The notes below the pieces were generated by a model that was given only the letters and a program-made list of their open reading frames with translations, ran no database searches and was not told the origin of the DNA. From assembly GCA_022495995.1 (NCBI GenBank), contig JAFEMH010002446.1:248001-312000 (forward strand): a DNA stretch of 64,000 bases, read 5' to 3'. Below, piece after piece: positions 22,795-33,974 of the stretch. Both the position numbers and the translations under genes were made by a program. Origin of the DNA: Adenophora triphylla var. japonica (Eukaryota; Streptophyta; Magnoliopsida; Asterales; Campanulaceae). Position 1 is the first letter of the stretch; each line of letters starts with the position of its first letter.

Positions 22795-23148
22795 GCGGTA
22801 TTTATTAATATTTACGACGGATATTATACACCGCCGTATATAATGATAATATTTACGGCGGACGCGTGTCAACCGCCGAATATAATGAACTATTTACGCG
22901 GCTACTTATATACCGCCGTATATAACTTAAATCTCAGATACGTAGACGTCAAATGTACGTATATAAAGTATATACGGCGGCTCGCGTCCGCCGTATATAA
23001 CAAATATATACGGCGGTTGTGTATGCCGCCGTATATATTAGTTATATACGGCGGACGCGTGTCTTCCGCCGTATATAACTAATATATACGGCGGACGCAT
23101 GTCACCCGCCGTAAATAAATGTCGTAAATAGCCAACTTTCTTGTAGTG
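22795..23148. repeat. CACTA right subterminal palindromic repeats and terminus
   Basis: Multiple copies of TATACGGCGG and its complement CCGCCGTATA face each other with 8-11 bp between them, for example around 22972-23000, 23005-23035 and 23047-23078. The block ends in CACTACAAGAAAGTTGGC (minus). Such subterminal arrays are transposase binding sites in CACTA elements (established for En/Spm). The left end has only two weak copies. Confidence 0.8.
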
Positions 23149-24128
23149 TAATACCCTCTGCTGTGAGGATGAGTATACGTGTCTTGTATATAAAACTGTA
23201 TTGAACATAGTATATTGAGTGTGTAAAATGACGTTACCTTCTCATGAAGATTAGGGGTAGATTTTTATACCGAATTAGTAGGACAGGTGTAGTAATAAAG
23301 ATGGTGGAAATATATTAACCGTCTTCGAGAATATAGGAGTTTGTTATTTTGGCGGCGTGGGCGACACCTGTTTAGCTTGGATGTGGTCGCTCAAATGAAA
23401 TGAGGTTGACCTAACTTCGTGCCTAGATTAGGCAGAGAAAACGTACGTGTAATTGGTCGTATGTCAGACCAAGTTAGGTCGCGACATATGGAAGCTCAAA
23501 CCATATCTTTAGTCGACTTGACTTGTTGATCGACGTCCGACTTATGGGACAAGATGATGAGCCCTCTTGGAATATTTAGCTCATTTATTAGCATGGACGT
23601 TGGGCTAGCCTCACGAGGCCCAGCTCGTCACTTTTATTTCATTCAGTGACCCCCCAACTTTCTAGCTCGATCGTCGGGTAGGAAGTTAAGGAATATTTGG
23701 AGAAAGAGTGGTCAGAGCTTTTCATCTCTATTTGTCAAACAAAGCAGGTCGATGCTCGCTATTTGACTTTGACGTGACTTAATGATCTGTCATCAATGCG
23801 CCGTAATTTCTGCATTAATTGACACACACATTATCGATTGGACATTCTTCTTGAGAACCGCCGCTTGCATTCAATTCGGGCCATTATTAATGTTTTGTGA
23901 CCCGTTTTATCCACCCTTTCCACTTTTGGCAATTGAACAGTGTGTACAAAAGGAGGAATTATAATCATTTCCAAACTTTACCATCTTTGAGCTCTCGAGA
24001 GTTGATAAAGCCAAAAAAATCCACACATTTCTCCATTTCTTGAAAGTGGTGTTTGTCTTCTCTGGCGCCTGAGATCATCATCTCCGCATTGTGATTCGTT
24101 TCGTCTAACTAAAATCAAACTAGGTAAC
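23149..24128. other. Spacer outside the CACTA, no gene seen
   Basis: Unique-looking sequence without a repeat or a supported reading frame. A few bases after the CACTA end (TAATACCCTCTGC) weakly resemble the sequence that follows the Tat-like LTR ends, which would fit insertion at an LTR border, but the match is too short to rely on. Confidence 0.35.
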
Positions 24129-24179
24129 ATGCTATTCATTCGTAGTAGGTTTAATTTCAATTTTATTCATACGGTTGCC

Positions 24180-25233
24180 ATGGCTAGGGTTTTAGGGTTT
24201 GAGATGGGGGCAAAATTTTTCTGTAACTGTTTGAATCTTAGGGTTTACATAAGGATAGATGGCCCTTGGAGAGAGTTGACCTTAGAGGAGTGCATAACCA
24301 TTTCAACAAAGTGGGGGATTTTCTTTGGGAAAATTGATTTTTCGGTCGGTGAGAGTTTAGGGGACATGGACTTAGGCGACCTAAGGGTTGTTTGATTCCA
24401 CCTTTCAACAAATTGATAGACCATTTCATAATTTTTCACATTAGTACCGGCAAACCTCCTTTTCCTGGAAAGAGACTTTCTTTCCCAGGGGAATATAGGC
24501 CTTTAGGTTGCTCGTCTCCTTCATCTTCTAGGACTGATTCCTCTATTTCTTTGTCTTTTGTAGATATGGCGGATAACGAGCAAAATCGTGAAGTCGGTCA
24601 AAATGAGGCGGTGACCTCTAATTCCAGAAGAATTTTGGACCATTCTGCTCGACGGTAGTGGTTGTTCGAGTTGAAAGGGGATATGTGGCCCCCAAACCAA
24701 AGGTTAGTAGGCGATCTGCCGAGTCACGACTCCAAATCCTCCATGACCACTTTGAAGTATCAAGGGAGGACTATCAACTGACCCATTTTTTTGAGAGGCA
24801 AAGAAAAGCTGAGATCTGGGTTCATTGGGTGCTTAACTTGAGCAAGGTAGCCTTCTACTATGGGCAGTTTAAGGTCGGGCTGAGGTTTCCCCTAGATCCC
24901 TTCATCTGTGAGTTCCTCGAATGCATGACAACTATCCCTATGCAATTGGGAGCCAATGTTGTTAGGGTCTTGGTCGCCTTCGCCATGGTGTTTCGGTTTG
25001 TTGGGTAAGAGCCATGCATGCACATTTTTTGGAGGTTTTTCAAGGTTGTGGTCAATGAGAGGACCTGGGGGATCAGTACTTTAGCCAAAACCAAGGCGCC
25101 TAAACTCTTTATCAACTTTTCCTATAAGTGTTCTGTCTTGAATAATCACTTGATTCAAGTGGAGAGAAAGAATGGCTGGGAGTTTCCCTTACCTACGGTT
25201 ATGTTGGAGGCTATGAAGGAGGAGGACTACTAG
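24180..25233 (+). pseudogene. Decayed Transposase_28-like ('putative gypsy type transposon') gene
   Basis: Several plus-strand pieces in different frames line up as one gene: 24180-24395 (GPWRELTLEECITIS and following), 24568-24658 (start of an acidic region, MADNEQNREVGQNEA), 24658-25008 and 25018-25233. The third piece carries LRFPLDPFICEFLECMTTIP followed by MQLGANVVRVLVAFAMVF, the pattern of the plant PF04195 family (function unknown, found in retroelement-derived genes). Stops at about 24393, 24656 and 25006 interrupt it. There are no LTRs or pol domains close by, so its parent element cannot be named. Confidence 0.55.
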
Positions 25234-25591
25234 GTCCCGAAGTGTTTTGACGAAGTCCCTGCTTGGTAAAGCCCTGGTTTGAGGACATGACTTGGCAAAC
25301 CACCTGTTTGAAAATGTGTTTTGATTTTGAGTCTAAAATGATATGTAACGCCCCTAGTCTGATTTCACCATCCGAGGAGATCCTGAAATGCATTCATGGC
25401 AGCCCCAATTCAATTTGGACCATCATGTAGCGAAGTGAGGAATCCATTGTGGACCCAAAATAATTAAAGATCCCCAGTTTAAATGGTCATTCGAGGAGAT
25501 CTTGAAGTGTATTCGATGCAACCCCAAATTAAGTCGAATCATTATGTTGCAAAACGAGGCACTCATCCTTTTATATTTGATATTTGATATT

Positions 25592-25593
<2 letters not shown>

Positions 25594-25652
<59 letters not shown>
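25594..25652. repeat. (TA)n microsatellite, left of MITE
   Basis: Uninterrupted TA dinucleotides of about 58 bp directly adjoin the MITE. Confidence 0.9.
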
Positions 25653-25658
<6 letters not shown>

Positions 25659-25957
25659 CACGCTCCAATGAAAACCGTTTAAAATGAGAACCGTGAGAAC
25701 CACTTGTATACACTTGTATACAGTAGATATTTAGCTACTGTATACATATACAATAGACTATATACATATACAGTAGATACTTAGCTACTGTATACAAGTG
25801 TATACGTGTGGTTATACACTTGTATACAGTAGATACTTAACTACTGTATACATATACAGGAGACTGTATATATATACAGTAGCTAAGTATCTACTATAAA
25901 CAAGTATATACAAGTGGTTCTCACGGTTCTCATTATGTTATGGTTCTCATTTGAGCA

Positions 25958-25962
<5 letters not shown>
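25653..25962. mobile_element. MITE-like inverted-repeat element inserted in a TA tract
   Basis: The left end TAGGGTCACGCTCCAATGA and the reverse complement of the right end, TAGGTGCTCAAATGAGAACC, are related. Both continue into a shared inner inverted repeat (TGAGAACCGTGAGAACCAC). The centre contains several inverted copies of ATACAGTAGATA / TAGCTACTGTATAC. It codes for nothing. TA tracts on both sides are consistent with a TA target duplication but cannot prove it. Confidence 0.65.

Positions 25963-26051
<89 letters not shown>
25963..26051. repeat. (TA)n microsatellite, right of MITE
   Basis: About 88 bp of TA dinucleotides. Confidence 0.9.
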
Positions 26052-26053
<2 letters not shown>

Positions 26054-26222
26054 TCAAATCAGTCAAACAAAAGAAAAAGTAAAAGTAATAACTTGTAATG
26101 TACGCTTACATGGGCATTTTTTTCGAAAGATGGGAATGAATGCTGATTGTTTATTTGATGGCCTCATTTGATATAGGCACAAAAACTCTCTTTTGAGTTT
26201 GACTCTTTTGATAGAGTATAAG

Positions 26223-27278
26223 TAGGGGTGTTCACGGTCCGGATTTGTACGATTTTTGTCAAAATTTTAGTAAATAAGGATCGGACCAATAATTCGGTTC
26301 CATAAAAATTTAGGATCATGACCAGACCATTACATTATAGGACTGGTCCCATTGGTCTGGTTCTAATGGTACGGTTCCGATCCGGTTCCGTTGGTTATAT
26401 AAATTACAATATTCTATAATTTTTTACGATAACAAATATTCAATTGAATATTATCACTAGTTAAATAAATAAAAAAACAAAATTCTCACAAATATTTGAT
26501 ATTCAAACCACAAAATAGACACCATTAACAATTAAATTTTCACCTTCAAACTTAACCATAATATAGAAAAGAAATTAAAACTAAAAGCTACAGATTACAC
26601 CATCAAGTCGATTGTGCCACCTTCAAGTTCCGACTTTGCAACACAATTGTTTGCTATATAAATACAAAACAAACAAAAAATAAATAAATATTTAGATCAA
26701 TGTAGGAACAACAAAAATCAGAGGACGAATGTTATGCAGTTTTGAACGCAAAAAACTGAGAGAGGCGTAGATTCTCTTCCGCTGTAGTTGCGCCATCGAT
26801 GAGATATAGATAGTGGTGCCGTGGTGGGACTGGTGCGTCAAACTCAGGGCGCCATGGAGCCTTGAAGAATCAAATTGATTTCTAGTAAAGAGAAGAGAAG
26901 AGGAGAGGAGAAGACCTTTGAGAACTTGAGAGAGAGGACGGGGTGAAACGATGCAATGAATTTAATATTGAGATAGGGTTTGCTGGAGTGAAGCAATGTT
27001 AATTAGGTAAGAAAATCAATTAGGACTTTTTTTTTAAAAAAAAGGAGTTTTAAGGATTTCAAATTATAAATAAACTATATATGTGTATATATATATATAA
27101 TCGATTCGGTTCCGGTCCTGTACCGTGTATATTTTTTTCAAAACCAGGATCAGACCAAATAATCGGTTATATAAAAAATTGGAAACAGGACCAGACCAAT
27201 ACTATTAGTTTGGTCCGGTTTTTACTGTTCTGGCCCGGTTCTATCGGTCCGGTCCGGTTCCATGGATTTTTTGCACAA
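26223..27278. mobile_element. Non-autonomous hAT-like element with an 8-bp target duplication
   Basis: It is flanked by a perfect direct repeat AGTATAAG (26215-26222 and 27279-27286); 8-bp duplications are the mark of hAT elements. The left terminus TAGGGGTGTTCACGG is typical of plant hAT-derived elements. The right end reads TTTTTTGCACAA and lacks the expected CACCCCTA. Inner ends carry many inverted copies of GGTCCGGTTCC-like words. No transposase ORF is present. Confidence 0.75.
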
Positions 27279-27286
27279 AGTATAAG

Positions 27287-28203
27287 CGTAGAAAGGTTTG
27301 TAAAAGTGTATGAAAGTCCCTACTGACAGAAAATTCGTGTTTAGCTTTATTTTCCCTGTTTTGTAGAAAAAGAAGACTTGTCGAGACATCTGAAAACTTG
27401 TTTTATTCACGATTATCACATGCTTGCTTAAAACCCTTTATTGATGTTCGGGTTATTCAACAATTAATCTCGATATGAAGAAATGTGTTGATTAATTATG
27501 AGGAAAAAGTCAACCGATATCAAGGATCAAATTTGGTTAGGTGTGGTCAGTGATAAGACCGGGTTTATATGATTTGTTTGTGTTTATGATCAGACCATTT
27601 CTGGTTGCCTACATTTCCCTTAAGGTAAGGAGCTCAGGTCGCATTAGTTCGAGCTCGAATTGTGTTTGGCTTCGGGTAAGGGTATTAATATTTGTGGTTC
27701 CTTTGGTTAAAGGATTTGGATAGAAGGTCGATTGATGAGGCACGAGTCTTGAGATGATTTCTTGATGAGTCACATTGGACCGTTGCTTTTTTATTCCATT
27801 TCTTATTGATCGTTTCTCTCACAGGAAGAGAAATAAAAGAGAGATAGGTAGAAATAGAATTTGATAATTTGAGGACCTATGATAAGCCTTCTTTTCTTTC
27901 GATTTTGACTACTTCTACTCTTTGAGCTTTGAATTCATCTTTTTGTAAACTTCTGACTGTACGTGCTGGCTCCTTTGCTTCATTTTTTGCATCGCTTAAA
28001 CTTTGTTTAATATACATGAGGGGGGAAGAAAATCCCCTAGCTTATTGTAACATGAGAAAGATCATTTGATGATGAGAAACACTTGCTATTCCAAGTTGTA
28101 GCTGCCTTTGACTTGGTTAAGGTGATGGTAGGGATATGAAATATGATTTGGAAAGTGTATGGCTTGATGTAGGCCTTTGTGTGGGGTATGGTAAGTGTAT
28201 GGG
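27287..28203. other. Spacer with no supported feature
   Basis: No coding signal, repeat or recognised element seen. It ends where LTR unit A begins at TGAAATTACCCG. Confidence 0.4.
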
Positions 28204-29480
28204 TGAAATTACCCGATCCGCGAGCGCGGGCCGGACATCTCGCAATCGTCGGGAGGTGTCACTGCATTTGTTTGGAGGAGTCGCCATGCCATTTTGATAT
28301 AGCCCAAAACATCTAAAAAAGGCTTTGTTTAAAAAAGGTTGTTGTGTGATGAGATTTTGAGTTCGGAGGTCAGGCTATGCCTCGGGAAGAGAATAGCAAA
28401 GCTCACCCGAGTCGCCTCGTATAACCGAGTCTTTTGATACCCCTCTTTCTTTAAAAGTTGTGTGTGTGTATGTGCTTTTAAAAATGCATGTTGAATATGA
28501 TGTCTACATTGTATGCTATGTATTGAAATGAATTGAAATAGTTTGGGAAGGAGGCCTTATCAATGTTGGTTTGTGTCTATCTTCCGCTTGGGAATAGTGT
28601 TTGAGTGAGAATAGTGCTCTGGGATGGATCGAGATTGCTTCGGGATGTGCCGGTGTCTGCGGACAGAGCTTCGGCTTGCCTCGGGAGTGCTAGGCGTGTC
28701 TGCGGGCAGAGGATCGGCGTGCCTCAGGATTGTTGATTGTACTCAGGCAGAGGTTCGGCATGCCTCGAGATTGTTGGTTGTACTCGGGCAGAGGTTCGGC
28801 GTGCCTCGGGATTGTAGGTTGTACTCGGGCAGAGGTTCGACATGCCTCGGGATGCCTCGAGATTGTCCGACAGGGCTTCGGGATGGACCGGGATACCTCG
28901 GGATGGACCGGAATGGCTCGGGATGGATCGGCAGGGCTTTGGGATGCTTCAAGAGCGCCTCGAAAGCATATCGGAAAGCTCGGCAGGGCTTCAGAGCACC
29001 TCAGGAGGGCTCAGAAGGCCCCAGAAGGAACCGAAAGGGACCGGGAGTGCCTCGAAAGGACTTAAAGGGGAGCCTGAAGGCTGGGGGGAGAGAGGAGAGA
29101 ATGGAGGTGTCAAGAAAATGAGAGGGGGAGCCCTCTATTTATGGGCTTGGAAAAATGACAAAATGGTCCATGCGGACCTTTCTAGCAAAACCAAATTTTT
29201 GGTTTTCCCGGATTTAAGAAAATATTGTGGACTTTAAGAGGATTTTGTAATTATGATGTTTGGGTGCAAAATGGTCCACGCGGACCATTATGCAGGCTGA
29301 CTATTTTTTTTAATTCCCAAAAAGTCCTTTTGCTTTATTTTATCCTGGAGGGGTCCTACCTTGGTTTGGTTGGTGGTTTTGGGGGTTTTTGAAGGTTACA
29401 GGTCTTCGGGATCACGTTTGTGTGAGTCTGCGGTGTTTTCCGTGTGTCGAATGGGGAGCGATCCAGATTGAGGAACTACA
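28204..29480 (-). repeat. LTR unit A (Tat-like, minus orientation)
   Basis: On the plus strand it starts TGAAATTACCCG and ends GAACTACA, followed by the GCCCTCGGCGATGTCAC block that also follows units B, C and D. The PBS-like motif is at 28278-28286 (minus), (GT)n at about 28456-28470, and a TATA box around 29136-29142 (minus). 28660-28880 holds a repeat built on 'cagaggttcggcgtgcctcg'. It carries strong small palindromes, ATGGTCC-ACGC-GGACCAT at 29271-29288 and GGTCC-ATGC-GGACC at 29165-29178. It is more diverged than B and C. Confidence 0.65.
29136..29142 (-). promoter_or_regulatory. TATA-like box of LTR A
   Basis: CATAAATAGAGGG on the minus strand, at the place equivalent to the TATA boxes of LTRs B and C. 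Confidence 0.4.
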
Positions 29481-29699
29481 GATGCCCTCGGCGATGTCAC
29501 TTATGAAGGAAGTGGGGTCGTCGATAAGATAACGGTTCCGATCAGGATCGCTTGTTGGGAGAGAAAAGGTGACCGTGTTGGTCGGCTTGTGAGGACGTGA
29601 TGGCATCCTGATGTGAGGTGGACGTGTCGGTGTCCTGAGTGTGACCATTTAGGTCGGTTGGCTGGACCCTTTGACAGGATTCCTACGTATCCCGTATAG

Positions 29700-30500
29700 G
29701 AGTCAAGCCTGATCATAGTTCATGTGTGAGGTGACCGCTTGGGTCGATTGACTGGACGTGGCGGTGTCTGGGGTGTGACGTGGACATGTCGATGTCCTAA
29801 GATGAAATGGTGAGCGGACATGTCGGTGTCCTAAGGTGAGGTGGACGTGTCGGTGTCCTGGGGGTGAAATGGTGAGCGGACGTGTCGGTGTCCTAAGGTG
29901 AGGTGGACGTGTCGGTGTCCTGAAATGAAATGGTGAGCGGACGTGTCAGTGTCCTAAGGTGAGGTGGACGTGTCGGTGTCCTGAAATGAAATCGTGAGTG
30001 GACGTGTCGGTGTCCTAAGGTGAGGTGGACATGTCGGTGTCCTGAAATGAAATGGTGAGCGGACGTATCGGTATCCTAAGGTGGGGTGGAATTATCGGTG
30101 TCCTGAAATGAAATGGTGAGCGGACGTGTCGGTGTCCTGAGATGAAATGGGGAGCGGACGTGTCGGTGTCCTAAGGTGAAATGGTGAGCGGACATGTCGG
30201 TGTCCTAAGGTGGGGTGGACGTGTCGGTGTCCTGAGATGAAATGGTGAGCGGACGTGTCGGTGTCCTAAGGTGTGATGGTGAGCGGACGTGTCGGTGTCC
30301 TAAGGTGAAATGGTGAGCGGACGTGTCAGTGTCCTAAGGTGAGGTGGACTGTCAGTGTCCTGAAATGGTGGTGAGCGGACGTGTCGGTGTCTTAAGGTGT
30401 GATGGTGAGCGGACGTGTCGGTGTCCTAAGGTGAAATGGTGAGTGGACGTGTCGGTGTCCTGATGTGATGTGGACGTGTCGATGTCCTGGGGTAAAATGG
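29700..30500. repeat. Tandem repeat of GGACGTGTCGGTGTCC units
   Basis: About twenty-five copies of GGAC-GTGTCGGT-GTCC, spaced by 'taaggtgaaatggtgagc' or 'tgaaatgaaatggtg' (period about 30-60 bp), make up the 3' region next to LTR A. Some copies form a longer stem, for example GGACAT-GTCG-ATGTCC near 29772. There is no coding function. Confidence 0.85.
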
Positions 30501-30539
30501 TGTGTAATCTTGCTAGAAGATGGGTAATCTTACGAAAAG

Positions 30540-31070
30540 ATGTGTTTGTGGTGGTGTCCTGAGAGTGAAGTTATGTCGTTATAAGGACGTGTGATGTCCT
30601 CTGACTGAGGTTGTGTCGTGAATGAGGATGTGTGATGTCCTCTGACTGGGATGAAAGTGTTTGTGTCGTGAGGACGTGTGATGTCCTCTGACTGAGGTTG
30701 TGTCGTTATGAGGATGTGTGATATCCTCTGACGGGGATGAAAGTGTTTGTGCCTTGAGGACGTGTAATGTCCTCTAACTGAGGTTTGGTTCAGGAGTATG
30801 AACCTGGTGTTTGAGACTTACGGGAGGCGTGCTTGCCTTGTGTTTTGATTTTTGGGAGGCATGTTTGCCTTGAAGAAGTGTGATGTCCTCTGACGGGGAT
30901 GAAAGTGTTTGTGCCTTGAGGACGCGTGATGTCCTCTGACTGAGGTTGTGTCATTATAAGGACATGTGATATTCTCTGACGGGGATGAAAGTGTTTGTGC
31001 CTTGAGGACGTGTGATGTCCTCTGACTGAGGTTTGGTTCAGGAGTATGAACCTGGTGTTTGAGACTTATG
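30540..31070. repeat. Tandem repeat of GAGGAC...GTCCTC hairpin units
   Basis: Units contain GAGGAC-GTGTGAT-GTCCTC (for example 30670-30688) and GGTTC-AGGAGTAT-GAACC (30788-30806 and 31032-31050), with a period of roughly 40-80 bp and higher-order duplication. Confidence 0.8.
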
Positions 31071-31520
31071 GGAGGCGTGCTTGCCTTGTGTTTTGATTTT
31101 GGGGAGGCGTGTTTGCCTTGTGTTTGGTTTTGGGGAGGCGTGTTTGCCTTGTGTTTGGTCTGCTGGGGAAAAGTTAGGGCTTACGATGGCTGCCGCGGGA
31201 ATGACTTGTTTTGTTTTGAAGGCATTTGGGCCTTGGGATGTGTGTTTGAAGGCGTTTGCGCCTTAGAATTTGTGTGTGGAGGCTTTTGCGCCTCGGGGTC
31301 CGGAATTACGATGACGGCCAGATATGTATTTTCGTACGGGTTCACAAGGATGGCCATTTTGACTTTTATCCACTGGGGAAGGGGGTTCGGGTTTACTTTG
31401 ATGGCCGATGTTATTTTTGTGTCTTTATGTTTTGGAGGCATTTTGGGCCTTGAGATCCGCTTTTGAAGGCGTTTGCGCCTTGGGGTTTGAAGGCGTTTGC
31501 GCTTTGGGGTCCAGACTTAC
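31071..31520. repeat. Tandem repeat of AGGC...GCCT hairpin units
   Basis: Units AGGC-GTGTTT-GCCT, then AAGGC-GTTTGC-GCCTT (31249-31264) and GAGGC-TTTTGC-GCCTC (31279-31294). ORFs across this stretch reflect the repeat and are not considered genes. Confidence 0.75.
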
Positions 31521-31822
31521 AATGATGGCCAGGGTTTATTTTGCCGTTTATTGGGCGAGATTCGGAGTTACGATGACGGGCGGGATTTGTTTGTTGGTTT
31601 AGGGACCAAACTGCGCTGAATTTGCTGGAAATGGCCTTTGGACGGCCAGGGGCAAAGATTATAAGGGCAAAAGGGGGATTTTGCCTGGGATGCAAAGTGG
31701 TCTGCGCGGATTCACTTGCCTTGCAAAGTGGTCCGTGCGGCTTCATCTTGAAATCTGATTTCCCAAGTCAAAATCAGATTTCCAACGTCGCCATTTCATC
31801 TTCTTCCCCATTTGTTGTCGAG

Positions 31823-31825
<3 letters not shown>

Positions 31826-31880
<55 letters not shown>
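31826..31880. repeat. (GA)n microsatellite in the leader of a PMD exon 1
   Basis: About 55 bp of nearly pure GA, directly upstream of a degenerate PMD first exon; GA-rich runs sit at the same place in three other copies. Confidence 0.85.
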
Positions 31881-31945
31881 AAACTTGATTTTGATCAAAA
31901 TTTTCTTGAGAAAATTTTTCCGGGTTGATTAGATTTCTATCATTG

Positions 31946-32109
31946 CGGAAAGAGTCGGGCGAGGTCGTCGTCAAAGGGGCCGAGAGGCCATAGAGAGGAG
32001 GTGGGACCTCCAAAGGAATTTTGCTTCCTTCTCACCTTCAACAATAAATCCGGATGTGTTGTATCCGGATTCGGGGGTGCACACCTTGCGGGGGAAGACC
32101 GTAAAGGAG
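31946..32109 (+). pseudogene. Degenerate PMD exon 1, internal region A
   Basis: The plus frame is rich in Arg/Glu and then reads NPDVLYPDSGVHTLRGKTVKE, followed by a donor GTAAG at 32110. Layout and composition match exon 1 of the PMD genes at 8038-7859, 36837-36994 and 41013-41167. No ATG is preserved and the following exons are missing: a gag fragment begins about 300 bp on. Confidence 0.45.
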
Positions 32110-32412
32110 GTAAGAAATCAAATTTTGTTTTGATTCTTGCTCGGAATGATGTATGCTAGAACTAGGTTTTTAGTTTTTGCGTATTTGGGGCTTTTGTTGT
32201 TGCCATGTTCATTTTGTGAAATTGATGTTGAATTGTTGAAATTGGGTGTATATGGATTGCGGGTATGTGATTTTTGTTCAAAAAAGTGGAGTTTAGCTCT
32301 TATTTGTGAAAGTAAAGTGCCTCTCCTAGAAATGCATGCTTTGGTGACTTGTACCTCTTTTTTTAGTTTAAATTTTCTTAGGATGGTAGCCCCTGTTCAA
32401 CTAATCTTGGTT

Positions 32413-33760
32413 CTACCTTTCAGCATTGGGAGCAAATCTCTGAATAAGCTGCCATGGATTTTGTCTATCCTGAGCGTCTTCAACGATCTCTTTCCTACTA
32501 GCCCATGTAATCATCTTATCAACCATTAGATCATCATCCCATTCTTTCTTGTCATTACTCAAACCACTTGTGGCCTCTTCAAGAGACAGGAGTCCAAAGC
32601 GTTTCACCAAATCTGGATCTTGCTTAATCACAATCTTTTCATATTCAGACCAGCCGGTCTTAATATTCGCCACAACCAACTCATCTAGCTCCTCAAGAGG
32701 GGAACTAAATTCACATACCTTCAAAGAGCTTGAACCATCAAATTTCACTTTGCCAACTTCCTTGTTGTTGGAGAAAAGGTTATTCACCACGTTCGGACCA
32801 CTGGGGCGCTTGAGCTTACCTTATTCCACTAGCTTCTGGACCACGTGTTCCAACGTTCAATCATCAGTTGTATGCCCATGATAGTTATGAAAACTACAAC
32901 GCTTGGTCCTATCCAATATGTCCTATGGATTTCTTGGCTAGTAATTCTCGAGAGGCTTGAGTAGACCTTGATTCATTAATCCTCAGATACTTTACTCATG
33001 GGCATTCCAAAGTTATAGAAGTGTTGATATCGCCTTGGAGGACCATTGTTTCTTGGTGTTTCCTGATAAGAACCTTAGTCATTGACTTGATCACCATTCT
33101 GGATGTAAATCACAATATTAGTACACTGAGACACTCAAGATTTCCCCTTTCAATCAACCCTTGTACTACATCTCTTAAGACTATGCGATTGTCAGTTGTA
33201 TGGCCATGGTAGTTATGAAAACTGCAACGTTTGGTCCTATCCAATCTGGCCTTTGAATTCCTTGGCTGATAATTCTCAAGAGGTTTAAGGAGGCCTCACT
33301 TTACTAGATTTTCAAATACCTTTCCCATAGTCATCCAAAAATTATCATAATGCCGTCATTGTCTTGGAGGACATCCATTTCCTTGTGACGCACTCATATT
33401 CGAACTCTGGTCATTCCCTTGGATATCATTTTGAACGTAATTCACTGTACCCGAGGTCTCCTTCCCTTTACCGGACGCTGCAGTTATGTCAAAAGTGGTA
33501 GGCTTGTAACAATGGGTGTTAGGGAACGATGTCCCATCGGACATGTGAAACTCGTATGGTGGAGCAATCACTCTGCTTGGGTTAACAACTTGGGTCAAGG
33601 GAGCGCTGGTACTCATAATATTAAGATTCTCTTGCATTTGCTTCACTTGTTCCATTAGCATTGCCACGTGTGGATCAATATAAGCACTCCAGCTGCTAGG
33701 GCCCACAACAAGACTTACTTAACAGAGGGAACCACGATAAGGGACTAATGAGACTGATAA
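32413..33760 (-). pseudogene. Tat-like gag fragment with a duplicated zinc-finger-like segment
   Basis: Minus-strand pieces 33706-33356 (Gln/Pro/Ser-rich, HVAMLMEQVKQMQENL) and 32790-32413, with an intervening segment around RCSFHNYHGHTTDD that resembles the CxFHxxxGHxTxxC finger of Tat/Ogre gag. That segment occurs twice, about 33190-33330 and 32860-32990, as a ~330-bp tandem duplication, and both copies contain stops. The direction agrees with the minus-oriented LTRs A and B, so this is the gag remnant of the element lying between them. No RT, RNase H or integrase follows. Confidence 0.6.
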
Positions 33761-33776
33761 GTGAACCCACTAAATT

Positions 33777-33974
33777 CGGTAGGCAGAAACAAATGTTAGA
33801 AACTTGAAGTGACCTGTAAGTACCCTAATCCGGACCGCTCTCCATTCGAGCATGCGGGAAGGACACCGAGGTCACTTATCCATAATAAAAAATTCCCGTG
33901 ACTTTCCAAGGGTCAAATCGACCAAACAAAGCAATGAAGGATCTTTTGTACATTTAAAAAACCAAAAGGACCTC
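33777..33974. other. Spacer between gag remnant and LTR B
   Basis: Contains TGTAAGTACCC at 33815, the sequence of an LTR start, but only ~160 bp follow before unit B and they do not match the other LTRs. Confidence 0.35.

Larger units (their letters stand above)
11879..23148 (-). mobile_element. CACTA (En/Spm) DNA transposon
   Basis: The right end at 23148 reads CACTACAAGAAAGTTGGC on the minus strand, a typical CACTA terminus. It is followed by subterminal copies of TATACGGCGG and its complement. The left end begins CACTTTGGGGACGAGTCG at 11879 and reaches ACTATTTACGGCGG, which matches the right subterminal region. Its outer bases differ from the right terminus and no 3-bp target duplication is seen, so the left boundary is uncertain. 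Genes on the minus strand in order are TNP2-like, ATHILA ORF-1-like and Transposase_24-like, then a captured Ca2+-ATPase fragment. Confidence 0.8.

Noticed and set aside
22594..23082. 162-codon plus-strand ORF at the CACTA right end
   Set aside because: It lies over the subterminal palindromes and a GA tract, opposite to the transposase genes.
23149..23175. Continuation of the Tat-like 3' region to the right of the CACTA
   Set aside because: Similarity is limited to a few bases (CCCTCTGC) and no target duplication supports it.
28624..29237. Overlapping plus-strand ORFs of 100-165 codons in LTR A
   Set aside because: They translate a tandem repeat on 'gaggttcggcgtgcctcg' in several frames at once.
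31059..31466. 135-codon ORF with Cys/Phe-rich repeats
   Set aside because: Low-complexity translation of the hairpin repeat array; no start context or homology.
33815..33974. A plus-oriented LTR start (TGTAAGTACCC)
   Set aside because: Only ~160 bp and no match to the rest of any LTR in the window.
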